Positions 1 through 8,985 of a DNA stretch of 64,000 nucleotides are shown piece by piece. Source of the DNA: Sphingomonas sp. S2-65. GTDB lineage: Bacteria > Pseudomonadota > Alphaproteobacteria > Sphingomonadales > Sphingomonadaceae. The first letter of the stretch is position 1. Every line of letters begins with the position of its first letter. The translations under genes and the position numbers were made by a program. The notes below the pieces were generated by a model that searched no databases, had not been told where the DNA came from, and saw only the letters and a program-made list of their open reading frames with translations. The stretch covers positions 2,352,501 through 2,416,500 of the forward strand of contig NZ_CP090953.1 of assembly GCF_021513175.1 (NCBI RefSeq). Direction: 5' to 3'.

Positions 1-116
1 GGAGGTGCAGGAGCATAGTTAAACGCCCGCTCGGCACGTCCGGAGATTTCCAGGCGCCGTCGGCAAAGGTACATATTCAGGGCCCACACGTGCGGGCAGT
101 GGCAAAGGAGCAGGCT

Positions 117-1043
117 ATGTCAGCGGGAATACAGGGTTCCGTCGGGCTGGACGGTGGCAATGCGCGCAGCGACACGATCGCGGTACAGACGCTGCTGACG
201 CGCGCAGGCATGCAGCTGGGGCTGATCGATGGGCGCTGCGGTCCCAAGACGATCTCGGCCATCATCCATTATCAGCGCGGGTTCCTGCGCACCCCGGACG
301 GACTGGTTGAGCCCGATGCCACGACGTGGCGCCACTTGACCGGGGGGGGCGGCGCGAGTGCGAGCGCCGCGCCCACACCCATCCGCAGAGTGACGCCGGT
401 CCGTACCCCTACCCGGGTCGGCTTGGCACAGGCTGCGGCCGCGGCCGTGGCCGCGCCCCGAGTGCCTGCCCAGGCTGCCGCACCGACGCCGGCGCCGAAC
501 AGTTCGAGCAGCTTCCTCACCAAGCTACCCCGGCCCCCGCGCACCTCGCTCAACAAGGGGCTGCATTCGCCGGGGAATACTCTGTTGCTGGGTAAATACG
601 GTGCGCCCCGGCAGAACTACTCGCAGAACGACCAGCCGATCACCAACGAGAAGCTGAAGCGGATGATGACGACCGAGCATGTCGGTCCGTTCAAGGTAAC
701 CGGCATGGCGCCCGCGGTGGCCAGTCTTCGTCAGGTGTTCGCGGATGTTCAGGCGCAGATGCCGACACTGTACAACGCGCTGGGCACGGCGGGCATGAAG
801 TGCGTTCGGTATCAGCGCAACTCGACGACTAAGATCTCCAACCATAGCTGGGGTACGGCGATCGACCTGACGCTGAACGGCAAGCTGGATGGCCGCGGCG
901 ACAACAAGGTCTATCACGGGCTCGTCCTCCTCGCACCGTTCTTCAACGCCCGCGGCTGGTATTGGGGGGCGGGGTTCAGCACCGAGGATGCCATGCATTT
1001 CGAATGCAGCACCTCGCTGATCGCGAGCTTCCCGTCGGCATGA
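117..1043 (+). CDS. Peptidoglycan-binding / M15-type zinc peptidase
   Basis: This 308-residue protein probably cleaves peptide bonds in peptidoglycan. An N-terminal peptidoglycan-binding-like helical domain (about residues 5-75) is followed by an Ala/Pro-rich linker (about 80-140) and an M15/VanY-like catalytic domain. The family signature S-x-H-x2-G-x-A-x-D is seen at residues 241-250 (H243, D250), with the third zinc ligand in H294-F-E296. No signal peptide is visible, so export would need a dedicated secretion system. The ATG at 117 is chosen over an in-frame GTG at 90 because AGGAG lies 6 bases before it. It overlaps the next gene by 4 bases. Together with the PAAR and RHS genes downstream, this suggests a cell-wall-degrading type VI effector; the delivery route is inference. 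Confidence 0.8.
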   Translation: MSAGIQGSVGLDGGNARSDTIAVQTLLTRAGMQLGLIDGRCGPKTISAIIHYQRGFLRTPDGLVEPDATTWRHLTGGGGASASAAPTPIRRVTPVRTPTRVGLAQAAAAAVAAPRVPAQAAAPTPAPNSSSSFLTKLPRPPRTSLNKGLHSPGNTLLLGKYGAPRQNYSQNDQPITNEKLKRMMTTEHVGPFKVTGMAPAVASLRQVFADVQAQMPTLYNALGTAGMKCVRYQRNSTTKISNHSWGTAIDLTLNGKLDGRGDNKVYHGLVLLAPFFNARGWYWGAGFSTEDAMHFECSTSLIASFPSA

Positions 1044-1639
1044 GCGCGCGTCTTCTCCTCGCAGGGTTCGCCGCGGCCGCGCTGCTCGGCTGCAACTCGG
1101 TCGTCGCTTCGAACTCCGACGCGCCGGCCACCAGTGCAATTGCCGCGTCCGAACCCGTCACGGCGCCGACGCCCGCCGCTGCCCCGGCACCTGGCGCTGC
1201 AGCAGTGGCGGATGCACCGGCTGCGCAGGCAGGGCTGACCTGGTCGCAGGACCCGACGAGCAAATGCGGCTTCGTCGCGCCGCGCTCGCTGGGGACCGGC
1301 CCCACGTTCTGGACCGGCGACTGCCCCGGGGGCAAGGCCGACGGCCTGGGGATGCTCCGGCGGCGTGACGGCGGGCAGGCGGGCACGGTCTTCTATGGCG
1401 AGCTGCGTGCCGGCGTGCCGGTGATCGGTGCCATCGACGACGACGGCTATGTCGTCGGCAAGTTCGTCGGCGGTGATCTGGTCCAGGACAGCCTCGAGCC
1501 CCAGGTAGCGATCGATTCCTTCCGCACAGCGGCCAAGGCGGCGCGAAGCGTAAGCGCACGGTTCAAGGCGCAGAACAACGCTGGCTCCGCGCGCTATTAT
1601 GCCGAGACCGCCGAGCGGCTCGAGATGCAGATCGAATGA
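1040..1639 (+). CDS. Small lipoprotein with MORN-like repeats, possible immunity protein
   Basis: This 199-residue protein starts with a lipoprotein signal peptide whose lipobox is L-L-G-C, so it should be anchored in the periplasm. An Ala/Pro-rich stretch follows. The middle part has spaced glycine and aromatic residues of the form W-x-G-x-C-x2-G and y-G-x-l-x2-G, recalling MORN repeats. The ATG overlaps the stop of the M15 peptidase gene (ATGA), so the two are translationally coupled. A periplasmic lipoprotein coupled to a wall hydrolase fits an immunity protein that shields the producer, but no family match is claimed. It could also be an unrelated envelope lipoprotein. Confidence 0.65.
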   Translation: MSARLLLAGFAAAALLGCNSVVASNSDAPATSAIAASEPVTAPTPAAAPAPGAAAVADAPAAQAGLTWSQDPTSKCGFVAPRSLGTGPTFWTGDCPGGKADGLGMLRRRDGGQAGTVFYGELRAGVPVIGAIDDDGYVVGKFVGGDLVQDSLEPQVAIDSFRTAAKAARSVSARFKAQNNAGSARYYAETAERLEMQIE

Positions 1640-1751
1640 AGCCGGCCACGCCGGCAGGGTTCCGCCCCTCTGTCCCCGGCCCGGGCCGGGGTCGTGCACT
1701 AGCGTCGCGGGACTACCATATGGTCATCCAGACCCCGGAAATGCGGATCGA

Positions 1752-3221
1752 ATGACCCCCAGCCTCCAGCCGTCCGAAGCCACAGACGCCGGCGGGCAGA
1801 CTGCGCCGACGGCCTATGACGAAGTCGCTTATCCCACGGCGATCTTCAGCCAGACAGCACCCGATCGAATGGCGACGATCGCGCGGCTCGCAGGGCTGTC
1901 TCCGCCACCTGTTGCCAATGCCCGCGTGCTGGAGATCGGCACGGGCGACGGCATGAACCTGCTCGCGCTCGCCGCGGCCTTCCCGCAGGCGCGGTTCACG
2001 GGGTTCGACCTTGCACCGACTGCAATCGCGCGCGGCGAACGCTGGCGGGCACTGGCCGGGCTGGACAATATCGAGCTGCGCGTCCTCGACATCCTGGACG
2101 CGGGCACGCAGCTGGAAGGGCCGTTCGACTATATCATCGCGCACGGTATCTATGCGTGGGTGCCGCCGGAGGTTCGCACCGCGACCATGGCGTTGATCGG
2201 CGCGCTGCTGGCGCCGGACGGGGTCGCTTTCCTCAGCTACAATGCGATGCCGGGCGGGCATCTGCGGCAGGTGCTGCGTGATGCGCTGCTGCTGCAGGTC
2301 GGCGATCTGCATGGGGCCGAGCGCTGGCGCGCGGCGCGGGAGTATCTGAGTGCGCTCGCCGCCGAGCCCGAAGGACGCGAGAACCCGGCCCAGGCGGCGT
2401 TGCGCGATGCTGCCAAGCACACGCTGGACAAGCCTTGGTCGGTGCTGTGCCACGACGATCTCGGCGCGCACTTCCACCCGCAATCGGTGATGGACGTCGC
2501 CGCTGCGGCGGCGGAAAACGGGCTGCAGTTCCTCGGGGACGCGGATCGAGAGCAGATGGGCGATGCCTTCCTGCCGGAAAACCAAGTTCCCGAAAGCGAC
2601 GCGACCGGGCAGCTAGTCCGTTTGCTGCAGGCGCGCGACTATCATGATTTCCGCTTCTTCCGGCAGACGCTGCTGGTGCGCGATTCCGTTACCCCTCAGC
2701 GGCGGATCGATCTGAACGCTCTGGACGAGCTGTTCGCCGTCACTCGCTGCCGCCGCGACGGGGAAGGCATGTTCCGCATGAACGCCAACGTCTTCGAAGT
2801 GCAGGACGCGCCGCTGGCGGAAGCGCTGGGGCGGCTGGTCGACGCCCGCCCGGCGCGGCTGAAGGTGCGCGACCTCGTCGACACCCCGGCACGCCGCATC
2901 GCCTTGTTCGAGATGTTCGACGCCGGGCTGATCGACCTGTGCACCGACGCGGAACCCTATGCCGTGGAGGTGAGCGAACGCCCCGCCGCCAGCGGGCTGA
3001 TCCGCGCCATGCTGGCCGAGGGATTGGAAAACATCTGCACATTGGATCACCGGTTGATGACCATAACCGAACACGCGCCCCGCCATCTGCTGGCGCATCT
3101 CGACGGCACCCGCGATCGTGCCGCGCTCGCTGTGGTCGCGGGCGAGTTTGGGCTAAACGGCGACGAAGCGCTCGACAGGGGACTGCGCACGTTGGTGACC
3201 GAGGGGCTGATCGCAACATGA
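1752..3221 (+). CDS. SAM-dependent methyltransferase with regulatory-type C-terminal domain
   Basis: This 489-residue protein has a class I SAM-binding fold. Motif I is V-L-E-I-G-T-G-D-G near residues 59-67, followed by the acidic motif F-T-G-F-D-L. The second half resembles the methyltransferase regulatory domain found in a group of bacterial proteins that pair the two modules. The substrate is unknown. The start is the ATG at 1752; there is open frame upstream but no better signal. The intergenic stretch before it repeats a short motif from the end of the previous gene (AGATCGAATGA against GGATCGAATGA). Its stop overlaps the next start by 4 bases, which places it in the effector operon, perhaps modifying an effector or a cell component. 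Confidence 0.75.
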   Translation: MTPSLQPSEATDAGGQTAPTAYDEVAYPTAIFSQTAPDRMATIARLAGLSPPPVANARVLEIGTGDGMNLLALAAAFPQARFTGFDLAPTAIARGERWRALAGLDNIELRVLDILDAGTQLEGPFDYIIAHGIYAWVPPEVRTATMALIGALLAPDGVAFLSYNAMPGGHLRQVLRDALLLQVGDLHGAERWRAAREYLSALAAEPEGRENPAQAALRDAAKHTLDKPWSVLCHDDLGAHFHPQSVMDVAAAAAENGLQFLGDADREQMGDAFLPENQVPESDATGQLVRLLQARDYHDFRFFRQTLLVRDSVTPQRRIDLNALDELFAVTRCRRDGEGMFRMNANVFEVQDAPLAEALGRLVDARPARLKVRDLVDTPARRIALFEMFDAGLIDLCTDAEPYAVEVSERPAASGLIRAMLAEGLENICTLDHRLMTITEHAPRHLLAHLDGTRDRAALAVVAGEFGLNGDEALDRGLRTLVTEGLIAT

Positions 3222-3517
3222 AGATGATGACGCTGCTGGCGCTTCCCATCGCCGCCTGCGCGCTGCCCGCCGATGCGCAGGGCCGGGCGGAGCGCGCCGA
3301 GCTGCCCACTGGCGTGCGCGCCTTCCTCCAGAAGCGCGACCGCTGCGACCATTTCCGCGGCGAGGAATTGGAGTATCCTGCGGGCGCCGCTGAGATCGCA
3401 GCTCAGCTGGACCGGCTGTGCACCGGCAGCGACGCCGAACTCGCCCGGTTGAAGCGCACCCATGCCCGCAAGCCCGCCGTGCTGCGCGTGCTCGCGCGCT
3501 ACGCGAAAATCGAGTAA
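3218..3517 (+). CDS. Small exported protein of unknown function
   Basis: This 99-residue protein has a short cleavable-type signal peptide (M-K-M-M-T-L-L-A-L-P then A-D-A-Q) followed by a helical, charged domain with two cysteines (C-D-H-F and L-C-T-G). The ATG overlaps the stop of the methyltransferase gene. The next gene, a second M15-type peptidase, begins 6 bases after its stop. A small periplasmic protein directly before a wall hydrolase could be its immunity factor or chaperone; that is inference, and no family was recognised. Confidence 0.55.
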   Translation: MKMMTLLALPIAACALPADAQGRAERAELPTGVRAFLQKRDRCDHFRGEELEYPAGAAEIAAQLDRLCTGSDAELARLKRTHARKPAVLRVLARYAKIE

Positions 3518-3523
3518 CGCGCG

Positions 3524-4363
3524 GTGGCGCTCTCGGGATCGGTGGGGCGGGGCGGCGCCAATGTACCGGCGGATGTCACCGCCGTGCAGGAGCGCCTGAA
3601 CCTGCGCATCGCCGAACTGGGATTGCAGCCGCTGCCGATCACCGGCGCGATTGACGCAGCCACGATAATCGCGATCGGACGCTACCAGTCGCTGGTGCTC
3701 GGAACGCGCGCGGATGGGCGTGTGGCCCCGGCGGGGCGCACCGACGCAGCGCTGTCTGACACCTCCCCCATAGGGGTGCTGCGCGATCGCCTGCGCGCGC
3801 AGGCGGCGGGCATCCGGCTGAGCGGCGCGGAGTGGTTCGCTGCGAACGAGGCGCGCTTTCCCAACAGCAACCGGGTGGCCGATCTTGCCCCCGGCTTCGC
3901 GACCCAGACCGGCCAGTTCCTGGCGGCGTTGCGCCAGGCGGGGGCTGTGGTCCGCGTCAGCTCGACGCTGCGCAACCGCAACCGAGCGTGGATCATGCAT
4001 TATGCCTGGCGGATCGCCAGCGGCGAGGTAGAGCCTGCTGCGGTGCCGCCTAACCCCGAAGTCGACATCCTGTGGGATCACGGCGACGCCAGGGCGTCAC
4101 GCCGCGCGGCGCAGGCGATGGTCGAGCTGTTCGGCATCCGCTTCAAGCCGTCGATCACCTCCAATCATATCGCGGGCACCGCCATCGACATGACGATCAC
4201 CTGGGACCAGCCGATCCAGGTACTGGACGCGGCGGGCCGCGCCCAACGTATCGACCAGCCGCGCTCGGGCAACGACAACACCGATCTCCACGACGTGGGC
4301 GCGACCTACGGCCTTCACAAGCTGGCAACCAATCCGCCGCATTGGTCCGCCGATGGCCGTTGA
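3524..4363 (+). CDS. Second peptidoglycan-binding / M15-like peptidase
   Basis: This 279-residue protein has the same plan as the first peptidase of the cluster. The N-terminus G-S-V-G-x-G-G-x-N parallels the opening of that protein and begins a peptidoglycan-binding-like domain. The C-terminal half carries S-N-H-I-A-G-T-A-I-D at residues 213-222 (H215, D222) and a terminal P-H-W (H273), matching the zinc-ligand layout of M15/VanY-type peptidases. Between them is an insertion not seen in the first copy. Translation starts at a GTG just after the preceding gene, and no signal peptide is visible. It probably acts on peptidoglycan cross-links as a second effector of the same system. Confidence 0.7.
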   Translation: MALSGSVGRGGANVPADVTAVQERLNLRIAELGLQPLPITGAIDAATIIAIGRYQSLVLGTRADGRVAPAGRTDAALSDTSPIGVLRDRLRAQAAGIRLSGAEWFAANEARFPNSNRVADLAPGFATQTGQFLAALRQAGAVVRVSSTLRNRNRAWIMHYAWRIASGEVEPAAVPPNPEVDILWDHGDARASRRAAQAMVELFGIRFKPSITSNHIAGTAIDMTITWDQPIQVLDAAGRAQRIDQPRSGNDNTDLHDVGATYGLHKLATNPPHWSADGR

Positions 4364-4403
4364 GCGTTCTTCCGCCCAAGCGCCACGAAACCGGGAATAG
4401 TTC

Positions 4404-4736
4404 ATGCCGCCTGCTGCACGCACCACCGACACCGAAGCTTGCCCCGTCAAGAACAAAGGCACCATCGTTACGGGCGAGAAGACCGTCCTGATCATGGGGC
4501 TGCCCGCCGCGCGCAAGGGCGACACGCTGGATTGCGGCAGCCCCAGTCAGATCGAATCGGGATGTCCCACCGTGAAGATCGGCAACAACGAAGCTGCGCG
4601 TATCGGAGACACAACGTGCCATGGGGGCAAGATCGCGACCGGGGCGCCCACCGTGCTGATCGGCGACGGCGCCAGCGCACGCCGGACGACGCTTGACGCC
4701 GCCCACCGCAACGCCGCACCGTTCGTAACGGAATGA
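4404..4736 (+). CDS. PAAR-like spike-tip protein
   Basis: This 110-residue protein has regularly spaced glycine-rich repeats of the type V-x-I-G-x-x-x-A-A-R-I-G-D and a C-H-G-G motif, as in PAAR and PAAR-like (DUF4150) proteins. These form the conical tip that sharpens the VgrG spike of type VI secretion systems and carries effectors. It lies directly before the DUF4123-RHS gene, the usual order for a tip-loaded effector. Histidine and cysteine residues that could bind the structural zinc are present. No VgrG gene lies in the window; it may lie upstream of base 1. Confidence 0.8.
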   Translation: MPPAARTTDTEACPVKNKGTIVTGEKTVLIMGLPAARKGDTLDCGSPSQIESGCPTVKIGNNEAARIGDTTCHGGKIATGAPTVLIGDGASARRTTLDAAHRNAAPFVTE

Positions 4737-4767
4737 CCGCTTTCTTGCCTCCGCCGGACGAGCGCCG

Positions 4768-7700
4768 ATGACGAGCGGGCCGCCGCCTGCGATCCTGTTC
4801 GCCGACGTCGCCGCGGTCGATGTCGCGGGCTGGGCGGCGGCGGGGCAACTCTATGCCCTGGTCGACGGCTGTGTCTCGCCCGACATCCCGGCCATGGCGG
4901 AGGTGTCAGCCCCCGAGCGCGCTGCCTGCCTGTATCTCGGTCGCGCTGCGATCAACTACCGCGAGAAGGCGCCGTATCTCTTCCGCATCAACGCGGCGCA
5001 GGCGCAAGCGCTGGCGATGCGGTTCGACGGACAGCCCTGGGGCGTGTTCCTGATCTCTGGCGCCGGGTTCGACGGCACCCGCCGCCATCTCCGCCGCTTC
5101 CTGAGGGTCCGCTCGCCCGAGGGGGATGGGTGGCTGTTCCGCTTCTACGATCCCCGGCTGCTCCCCGCCTTTCTGCGCAGTTCGACCCCGGACGAGCTCA
5201 ACGCCTTCATGGGACCGGTCCAGGCCTTCCTGACGGTCGATAAGGGCGGCGACGGCGTCATCGCCTACCGGGCACCGGAGATAGTGCGCGCGGCGCCGCG
5301 CCCGGCAGTCGGCGCACGGCACCGCATCAGCACCGCCAATGTCGCCGCATTTCGCCGCCGAGCTATGGGCGACCGGCTCGCCGCCACCTTCAATGGCACG
5401 CCGCAGCGCGCGCACCGCGACCCGAAGTCGGATGACTTGCTGGTCACCAATCCCGACGGTGGCACGATGCGGCTGGGATTTGGCGGCGACGGCCAGCTCG
5501 ATCGGGTCATCAGCCCGCTGGGCCGACAGTGGCACCTGCGCGCGACCGAGCGCGGCAAGCCGGTGGGCATGCGGCTGCCCTCCGGGCTGGAGCTTGGGCT
5601 CGCCTATGACGGGACGGACGATCTCGCCAGCGTGTCGCGCGGCGGGCGCGAGCGCTTCCGGACGCAGCACGATGTCCAGCACCGGCTAACGCGAGTCGAT
5701 TTCCCCGACGGCAGCTGGGCCGGCACGCAGTATCGCGACACCGGCATCGACGCCGCGCGCGACACAAGGGGCCGATTTATCACTGCGGAGCGGGACCGGG
5801 TGGGCCGAGTCGAGCGCTTCGAATATGACGGTGACACGCTGGCCGCGGTAGTGGACGGCAACGGCAACGCCACGCGATTCCGTTATGGCGCCGGCGATCG
5901 GCCCGAGGCGCAGGTGCACGCCGACGGCAGCCGCGAGCAATATGTCTTCGATCCCGCCGGCCGCGTTCAACAGATCACACGTACCGACGGCCACGTCCTG
6001 GACGTGGCGCAGAACGGTGCCGGGCAGGTCACGCGCCTGGCAACCCCCGATGGCGAGGTCGCCACCTTTGCCTATGACGATGCCGGACGGCTGGTAGCTG
6101 CCCGCAACGGCGATGCCGCGCTCGCTTGGCGCTATGACGCGGCGGGCCGGCTGGTCGAGGAGCGCCAGGGCGATCACCTAGTCGCGTATCTCTATGACGA
6201 TGCGGGCACGCTGACGGGCATTACCTATCCCAGCGGGGACACGATCCGCTACACCCGCGATGCCGACATGCGGCTGTCCAGCATCACGGACTGGGCGGGC
6301 CGCCGCCATGTCATCGACTATGCGCCCGAGGATGCCGGCTGGCGGATGACCGCGCCGGAGGGGGTATCGACCACCGCGTGGCAGAACCCGGTGGGGCTGA
6401 CCACCGCAGTGCGAGTCGAGGCAGCGGGCGCACCGGTGTTCGAGCAGGGCTTCGGCTATGACGACGACGATCGGCTGTGCGAGCAGCGCGATACGCGGGT
6501 GGGCGCGACCCGCTACGGCTATGATGCCGAGGGGCAGCTGCTCCGTGTCGAGCGGTCAGCCGGCGCCGACGAGGCGTTCGGCTATGACGGCGCGGGCAAT
6601 CGCATAGCTGGACCTGCCGGACCTGCGCAGTTCGACGCGCTTAACCGCATGGTCGAGCAGGGCGCCGAGCGCTTCGCCTATGACGCACGCGGAAACCTGG
6701 TCGAACGCAGCGGCGGCGTCCGCGCCTGGCGCTATGCCTATGACGGCTTCGACCGGATGGTGCGTGCCGAGGACGGCGCCGGGCTGGTACTGCGCTTCGG
6801 CTATGACCCGCTGGGGCGGCGGATCTGGAAGGAAGTGCTGCGAGGCGGCGAGCAGCGCATCACCCGCTATGTCTGGGCCGGCGAGCAGCTGATCCGCGAC
6901 GTCGAGCAGGTGCATGGCGGCACCGGAGCGGAGTGGACGGCCGGCGCCGCAGCCCGCACCCGCGACTATGGCTATTGGCCGCAGCAATATACGCCGCTGT
7001 TCCTGCGCCAGGACGGCGCGGTCTTCAACTATCACAACGACCCCGCCGGCACGCCGATGCGGTTGACCGACCCGGCAGGGCGCGTGGTGTGGGAAGCCGA
7101 GCGCGCTGGCTTCGGTGGGTTGAGGGTGCTGCTAAGCGTTATTGACCAGCCGCTGCGCATGCCGGGGCAATATTGCGACGCCGAAACGGGGCTGCACTAT
7201 AATCGTTTCCGCTATTACGATCCTGCGCTTGGCCGGTACCTGACCCGAGACCCGATCGGCATTGCTGGCGGGCTTAACCTGTACGCGTATGTCGGCAATG
7301 ACCCGATCAATCGGGCCGACCCGACAGGGCTGTGGTGGAAGATGGCCGCGGCGATTGCCGGCGCAGTGGTCGCGGCGGTGGCCGTGGTAGCGCTCGCGCC
7401 CCTTGCCGCGCCATTGCTTATCGTTGCGGCAGGTGCCGCAGCGGGCGCGGCGTTCTTCGGGCTCAACGAAGCGCTGAACCAAGAGACATTTTGCGGCTCT
7501 TGCATCCTCTTGGCGATGCTGAAGGGAGCAGTGGTCGGTGCGGTTGCAGCAATTCCCGCGGCGTTCGTGCCGCTGGCGGCTGGGGTCGGGCTTTACGCTC
7601 TTGGCGGAGCCGCGAGCGGCTTTGTCGGCTATGCCGGCGAATTGGCCTGGGACAACCTGACCGGCAACCCCCGGCCCTGGAGCTGGCCGGATGCCGCGGC

Positions 7701-8322
7701 GGCCACTGGCATCGGCGCGGTTACGGCGGGTGCTGGGCGCTATTTGGGCATACGTTATGGCGGGCGTCCCGCCTCCGGGGCTGCAGGGGCTGCTGCCCCA
7801 GACGGCGCTTCGCCGGTCGCATCTCATGCGGACGATGGGCTTGGCGCGCCTCACAATACCACGCCAGATGTTCCCGAACGGCCTGCTACCGGCCCCGGCT
7901 CAGCCGGACACAAAGCTGAGCGGTGGCAGGATTATCAAGACCGTGGCGGCGAATGGGATTATGATCGATGGGCAAAGACCTATGATCGCAACATGCAGCA
8001 GGCCCGTTTGGCTAACCAAGCGGTGGACGACTACCATTCCAAGTTAGGTTGGGGCCAGCGAGAGGTTTCAATCGATGCCAACGTCGACGGTGTCGATCAT
8101 GTTCGCCGACTTGACATTGCCGACAAGGAAACCCTTCGCGGCGTCGAGTATAAGACGGGATACCAAACCGCAAATCAGGATAATCTTTGGGAGGTCGCCC
8201 GTGACAAGGCGCTTATTGACAAGGAAGGCTGGGACATCGAGTGGGTGTTTAGAGACAAGCCGTCACAGCCTTTGCTGGACGCGTTGGATGATGCGGGCAT
8301 ACCCTATAAACTTGGAAAATAA
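4768..8322 (+). CDS. DUF4123-like / RHS fusion effector with PD-(D/E)xK-like nuclease tip
   Basis: This 1184-residue protein has four parts. Residues about 25-165 resemble DUF4123 adaptors, with H-L-R-R-F-L-R-V-R, R-F-Y-D-P-R-L-L and a following M-G-P-V. Residues about 190-850 are RHS/YD repeats (many Y-D-x2-G-R/N units) that should form a closed shell. The shell ends in the conserved [15 protein letters not shown] core motif and D-P-T-G-L-W near 851. An Ala/Gly-rich hydrophobic segment of about 100 residues comes next. The last 135 residues are a variable toxin with D1116, D1119 and E1127-Y-K1129, a spacing typical of PD-(D/E)xK nucleases. The PAAR gene before it and the small gene after it support a type VI RHS effector. 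Nuclease activity is inferred from the motif only. Confidence 0.88.
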   Translation: MTSGPPPAILFADVAAVDVAGWAAAGQLYALVDGCVSPDIPAMAEVSAPERAACLYLGRAAINYREKAPYLFRINAAQAQALAMRFDGQPWGVFLISGAGFDGTRRHLRRFLRVRSPEGDGWLFRFYDPRLLPAFLRSSTPDELNAFMGPVQAFLTVDKGGDGVIAYRAPEIVRAAPRPAVGARHRISTANVAAFRRRAMGDRLAATFNGTPQRAHRDPKSDDLLVTNPDGGTMRLGFGGDGQLDRVISPLGRQWHLRATERGKPVGMRLPSGLELGLAYDGTDDLASVSRGGRERFRTQHDVQHRLTRVDFPDGSWAGTQYRDTGIDAARDTRGRFITAERDRVGRVERFEYDGDTLAAVVDGNGNATRFRYGAGDRPEAQVHADGSREQYVFDPAGRVQQITRTDGHVLDVAQNGAGQVTRLATPDGEVATFAYDDAGRLVAARNGDAALAWRYDAAGRLVEERQGDHLVAYLYDDAGTLTGITYPSGDTIRYTRDADMRLSSITDWAGRRHVIDYAPEDAGWRMTAPEGVSTTAWQNPVGLTTAVRVEAAGAPVFEQGFGYDDDDRLCEQRDTRVGATRYGYDAEGQLLRVERSAGADEAFGYDGAGNRIAGPAGPAQFDALNRMVEQGAERFAYDARGNLVERSGGVRAWRYAYDGFDRMVRAEDGAGLVLRFGYDPLGRRIWKEVLRGGEQRITRYVWAGEQLIRDVEQVHGGTGAEWTAGAAARTRDYGYWPQQYTPLFLRQDGAVFNYHNDPAGTPMRLTDPAGRVVWEAERAGFGGLRVLLSVIDQPLRMPGQYCDAETGLHYNRFRYYDPALGRYLTRDPIGIAGGLNLYAYVGNDPINRADPTGLWWKMAAAIAGAVVAAVAVVALAPLAAPLLIVAAGAAAGAAFFGLNEALNQETFCGSCILLAMLKGAVVGAVAAIPAAFVPLAAGVGLYALGGAASGFVGYAGELAWDNLTGNPRPWSWPDAAAATGIGAVTAGAGRYLGIRYGGRPASGAAGAAAPDGASPVASHADDGLGAPHNTTPDVPERPATGPGSAGHKAERWQDYQDRGGEWDYDRWAKTYDRNMQQARLANQAVDDYHSKLGWGQREVSIDANVDGVDHVRRLDIADKETLRGVEYKTGYQTANQDNLWEVARDKALIDKEGWDIEWVFRDKPSQPLLDALDDAGIPYKLGK

Positions 8323-8327
8323 CGCGC

Positions 8328-8753
8328 ATGGATGAAGTATCTGACGAGGATAAGTTCGAATACTGGCTGATGGATATGGACGATGCTATTGCCCGGTTTT
8401 CGCAGCTTGTGCCGCAGGATGTGGCGAAGAGCTTGAACTTCGAGGCAGATTCACTTCCTGTCCTCGAAGGATGGCTGCTCGATCGCTATCCTGATGTCGC
8501 GAGCGCACGAGCGCCCTCCGAGGCAAAGGTGCTTGACGGCGCAGCGCGATATCTCGGCGAAACCTTTCGAAAGAACGCCGGCGGCAAATGGTTCATCCGT
8601 TTCGACGATGAGAAAAATGTCTTCTTCGGCATACCCCAGATCAAGGGAATGCGGACGCAAACTGGCCAGCTCGCGCCCCTGACACTGGTTACCGCTTCGT
8701 TGGACCGTCGCACCGGCAAGTTCTTTCGTAAGATATTCGACAACAATTCGTAA
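8328..8753 (+). CDS. Probable immunity protein for the RHS nuclease tip
   Basis: This 141-residue acidic cytoplasmic protein has no signal peptide. Its start lies 5 bases after the RHS stop. Visible features are an acidic N-terminus and a central A-R-Y-L-G-E-T-F motif followed by G-G-K-W, a pattern I associate with small immunity-type proteins but cannot assign to a numbered family. Position is the main evidence: RHS tips are almost always followed by the gene that neutralises them. Base composition here is less GC-rich than in the RHS core, as for the toxin tip, suggesting they were acquired together. Confidence 0.7.
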   Translation: MDEVSDEDKFEYWLMDMDDAIARFSQLVPQDVAKSLNFEADSLPVLEGWLLDRYPDVASARAPSEAKVLDGAARYLGETFRKNAGGKWFIRFDDEKNVFFGIPQIKGMRTQTGQLAPLTLVTASLDRRTGKFFRKIFDNNS

Positions 8754-8846
8754 GAGCCGCGAGAGCTGTTTCGTCATGGCCTGCAAGGCGGTGCGCGCCG
8801 GGCTCGGCGTGCGCAACCGCATGTTGTTGAGCATGTGGGAGCCGAG

Positions 8847-8978
8847 ATGAGGTCGCAGACAACCGCTACGTTCGATGCGCTCCACAAAGTAGAGTGGTTC
8901 GAGAAGATAGGCGTGCGCCACACCGAGGCAGCGGATGTCCTGGCGTCCTGGGACGCGGCGCGTATATCGGGGCCGTGA
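8847..8978 (+). pseudogene. Short reading frame, probable gene remnant
   Basis: A 43-codon frame from the ATG at 8847 to TGA at 8976-8978 encodes a peptide containing F-D-A-L-H-K-V-E-W-F and A-A-D-V-L-A-S-W-D, which looks like the start of a folded protein rather than random translation. It stops abruptly and is followed by a decayed gene. It may be the leftover N-terminus of an immunity-type or phage-type gene. I cannot name it. Confidence 0.3.
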
Positions 8979-8985
8979 ACTCCGG

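Noticed and set aside
1..18. GGAGGTGCAGGAGCATAG as the end of an upstream gene such as vgrG
   Set aside because: Five codons before a stop are too few to support a gene call.
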